A stretch of 8,750 nt of DNA from positions 14,075-22,824 of the forward strand of contig PCTK01000233.1 of the NCBI GenBank assembly GCA_002786505.1, read 5' to 3'. Source of the stretch: Nitrospinae bacterium CG22_combo_CG10-13_8_21_14_all_47_10. Its GTDB lineage: Bacteria > Nitrospinota > Nitrospinia > Nitrospinales > VA-1. The notes below the pieces were generated by a model, which worked only from the letters and a program-made list of their open reading frames with translations, did not search any database and was not told the DNA's origin. Shown here piece by piece: positions 7,551 to 8,750 of the stretch (position 1 is its first letter; each line of letters starts with the position of its first letter). Both the position numbers and the translations under genes were made by a program.

Positions 7551-8211
7551 AATATTTATCTATACAGTAATTAAATGTTTTTCTGGCTTTGCCTGTTGTG
7601 AATGTCCAGTTAATCTTTACCCGCTTCCTGTTGATCTTTCGATTCCAGGCCTTGACCCGCCTGATGAGATCCTTGAGGCTGGCTATCCGGTCTTTCCCAA
7701 GGCATTGCCTGGACAATAATCCAATCTCGATCTCGGCCTGATTGAGCCAACTGCCATGCTTCGGCGTATAATGAATCGTGAAAGCTTTCCACAGCTGACT
7801 CCCTTTTCCTGGGCCATAATAATCCGTCAGAGATTTCTCTTTGTGGGTGTTCAAATTATCCATGACCAGATGCCGCGTCTTTCGCCCCGGATAGGCCCTC
7901 GCTATCCGCCCCATGATCTTGGCGAATGTATTCGCCTTTCTATTCTTCGTTACCCACGTCAAATGACGTCCAGCTTGCGGTTCCACGCCGCAAAAAACAT
8001 TGCTGGTCCCGCGTCGAACATACTCACTGTCCTGTTTGCCTGTCCGCCCGGGTCTGGACGGCCTGGCGGGCCGAACGTCTTCAAGAAGTTGCAGGCTCTT
8101 CTCATCCAGACAAATCACCGGTTCCTTCGGATCCCACGGTTTCTCATAAAGACGAAGAATATCCTCCATCCTATCGATATATTCAGGCGTCAACTCCGCC
8201 ATGCACCACAT
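7549..8211 (-). CDS. IS630 transposase, C-terminal DDE catalytic part (frame B)
   Basis: This 220-residue frame holds the complete DDE catalytic domain (DDE_3 type). The first aspartate is D36 in V-I-C-L-D-E-K-S, the second is D118 in H-L-V-M-D-N-L-N-T-H, and the glutamate is E160 in H-G-S-W-L-N-Q-A-E-I-E. All three metal-binding residues are present. The nominal ATG at 8211 lies at the end of the A9 run, and the residues M-W-C-M-A-E-L-T-P-E continue naturally from L-K-P-W-L-K-K of frame A. It is therefore probably not a separate gene but the second half of one transposase. The frame before the run hits a TAA at once, so independent translation could start only at this ATG, which has no proper ribosome binding site. 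Confidence 0.82.
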   Translation of the reverse strand: MWCMAELTPEYIDRMEDILRLYEKPWDPKEPVICLDEKSLQLLEDVRPARPSRPGRTGKQDSEYVRRGTSNVFCGVEPQAGRHLTWVTKNRKANTFAKIMGRIARAYPGRKTRHLVMDNLNTHKEKSLTDYYGPGKGSQLWKAFTIHYTPKHGSWLNQAEIEIGLLSRQCLGKDRIASLKDLIRRVKAWNRKINRKRVKINWTFTTGKARKTFNYCIDKY

Positions 8212-8677
8212 TTTTTTTTAGCCAGGGCTTCAGTTCATGATTCTTTAAAATAAGCCGGATGCTCTCACGGTTTGTCTTCCCCACGATCTTCCTTTTTACC
8301 GCCTCCTCCGCAATCAAACGCACACTCCATCGGGCATACCCTTCGGGGGGAAAAGCGCAAACCATCGCCACAATCTGGCTTATCTCTTTCTGCTCCATCC
8401 GGCGAGGCTGGCCCGGACGGGGTCGATCATACAAGGCCGCCTCTAATCCATCGCCATCGTAGTTCCAGGCAATGTTGCGAGCCGACATCGCCGTCATCCC
8501 AAGAGTCCGGGCGACTTGAGGGGACGACATCCCCTGATCCATCATCCTCAAGACCAAGGCTCGCTTGATGACTCGGCCCCTTTCTTTGCTCTTCTGAATC
8601 AAAGACAATACCTTCTTCCGGTCATTCGATGTCAATTTTACAAAAACCCTGCCTTTACGCATCTTGGCTCGCACCAT
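8183..8677 (-). CDS. IS630 transposase, N-terminal DNA-binding part (frame A)
   Basis: This frame gives 164 residues from the ATG at 8677, chosen because AGGAGG lies 4 bases before it; an upstream in-frame ATG at 8722 falls inside the putative terminal repeat. Residues 50-73 (S-S-P-Q-V-A-R-T-L-G-M-T...) form a helix-turn-helix, followed by the IS630-typical linker G-L-E-A-A-L-Y-D-R-P-R-P-G-Q-P-R. A second helical DNA-binding segment (W-S-V-R-L-I-A-E-E-A...E-S-I-R-L-I-L-K) ends at L-K-P-W-L-K-K. Beyond the A9 run the frame yields a meaningless tail (N-V-V-H-G-G-V-D-A) and stops. It binds the element ends; catalysis needs the second frame. Joined at the A run, the two frames give about 375 residues, a normal length for this family. 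Confidence 0.82.
   Translation of the reverse strand: MVRAKMRKGRVFVKLTSNDRKKVLSLIQKSKERGRVIKRALVLRMMDQGMSSPQVARTLGMTAMSARNIAWNYDGDGLEAALYDRPRPGQPRRMEQKEISQIVAMVCAFPPEGYARWSVRLIAEEAVKRKIVGKTNRESIRLILKNHELKPWLKKNVVHGGVDA
8211..8219 (-). other. A9 frame-junction (slippage or frameshift site) in the transposase
   Basis: Nine consecutive A on the coding (minus) strand lie between C-T-x and T-G-T-G-G. With nine A the frame ends soon after; with eight A the frame runs smoothly from L-K-K into M-W-C-M-A-E-L-T-P-E. Long A runs allow RNA polymerase slippage, which is used by some insertion sequences, but a plain inactivating one-base insertion or a sequencing error gives the same picture. Confidence 0.7.
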
Positions 8678-8681
8678 CTTT

Positions 8682-8687
8682 CCTCCT
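8682..8687 (-). promoter_or_regulatory. Shine-Dalgarno of the transposase
   Basis: AGGAGG on the minus strand within AAAGGAGGAAAG, 4 bases before the ATG at 8677. The spacing is short but the match to the anti-Shine-Dalgarno sequence is perfect, and it decides between this start and the upstream in-frame ATG at 8722. Confidence 0.65.
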
Positions 8688-8705
8688 TTCCCCGGACTAT
8701 TCCAG

Positions 8706-8722
8706 AAATAAGGATAGCACAA
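8706..8722 (-). repeat. Putative right terminal inverted repeat of the IS630 element
   Basis: Read on the minus strand it is TTGTGCTATCCTTATTT and lies about 30 bases upstream of the transposase start, as expected for a terminal repeat carrying or flanking the promoter. The remaining 28 bases to the window end are AT-rich with no feature. Confidence 0.4.
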
Positions 8723-8750
8723 GCAACAACCCCATTAAAGATATTAATTA

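Larger units (their letters stand above)
7534..8722 (-). mobile_element. IS630-family insertion sequence
   Basis: The element is about 1.19 kb, a usual size for IS630, and encodes a DDE transposase on the minus strand in two frames. Ends are inferred from an imperfect inverted repeat: TAGTACTATGACAATTT at 7534-7550, and TTGTGCTATCCTTATTT read on the minus strand from 8722 to 8706. They agree at 11 of 17 bases, sharing GT-CTAT and ATTT. IS630 elements duplicate a TA target, but I cannot see a clean TA pair flanking both ends, so the exact borders are uncertain by perhaps 10-20 bases. Confidence 0.75.

Noticed and set aside
7756..8253. A 165-residue plus-strand frame across the IS element
   Set aside because: It is antisense to the DDE domain, whose catalytic motifs are clear on the minus strand; no motif is visible in the antisense product.

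Overview
The window looks like ordinary chromosomal DNA of a Gram-negative bacterium of middling GC content. It ends in an insertion sequence. Signal-peptide proteins and a proteobacterial-type membrane transhydrogenase support the Gram-negative reading. The mix of a formylglycine-generating-enzyme (FGE)-like secreted protein, a long ThyX-type protein and an NHL/SMP-30-like secreted protein would suit a Nitrospinota or delta-proteobacteria-like lineage, but this is a weak guess that no marker gene supports.

Layout: positions 1-3100 hold three co-directional genes. They are the 3' part of a small DUF4149-like membrane protein, a secreted FGE-sulfatase-fold protein lacking both catalytic cysteines, and, after a 2-base gap, a 556-residue two-domain protein of the FAD-dependent thymidylate synthase (ThyX) superfamily. 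A 250-base non-coding gap with a possible terminator and an AT-rich leader follows. Next is the two-gene operon pntA-pntB (3352-6308), the complete proton-translocating NAD(P) transhydrogenase. It interconverts NADH + NADP+ with NAD+ + NADPH, coupled to proton movement across the inner membrane, and all the key motifs I checked are intact.

Tail-to-tail with pntB, only 3 bases away, is a minus-strand exported beta-propeller-like protein (6312-7160). A short divergent gap separates it from a 105-residue glycine-rich membrane protein on the plus strand (7219-7536). From about 7534 to 8722 the DNA is an IS630-family insertion sequence. Its transposase is split into two minus-strand frames at a run of nine A, so the copy is either frameshifted or expressed by slippage.

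I do not see a new defence, CRISPR, phage or biosynthetic system here, nor any RNA gene. The most informative oddities are the complementary split of ThyX signature motifs between the two halves of one protein, the cysteine-less FGE-like protein translated immediately upstream of it, and the A9 junction in the transposase.
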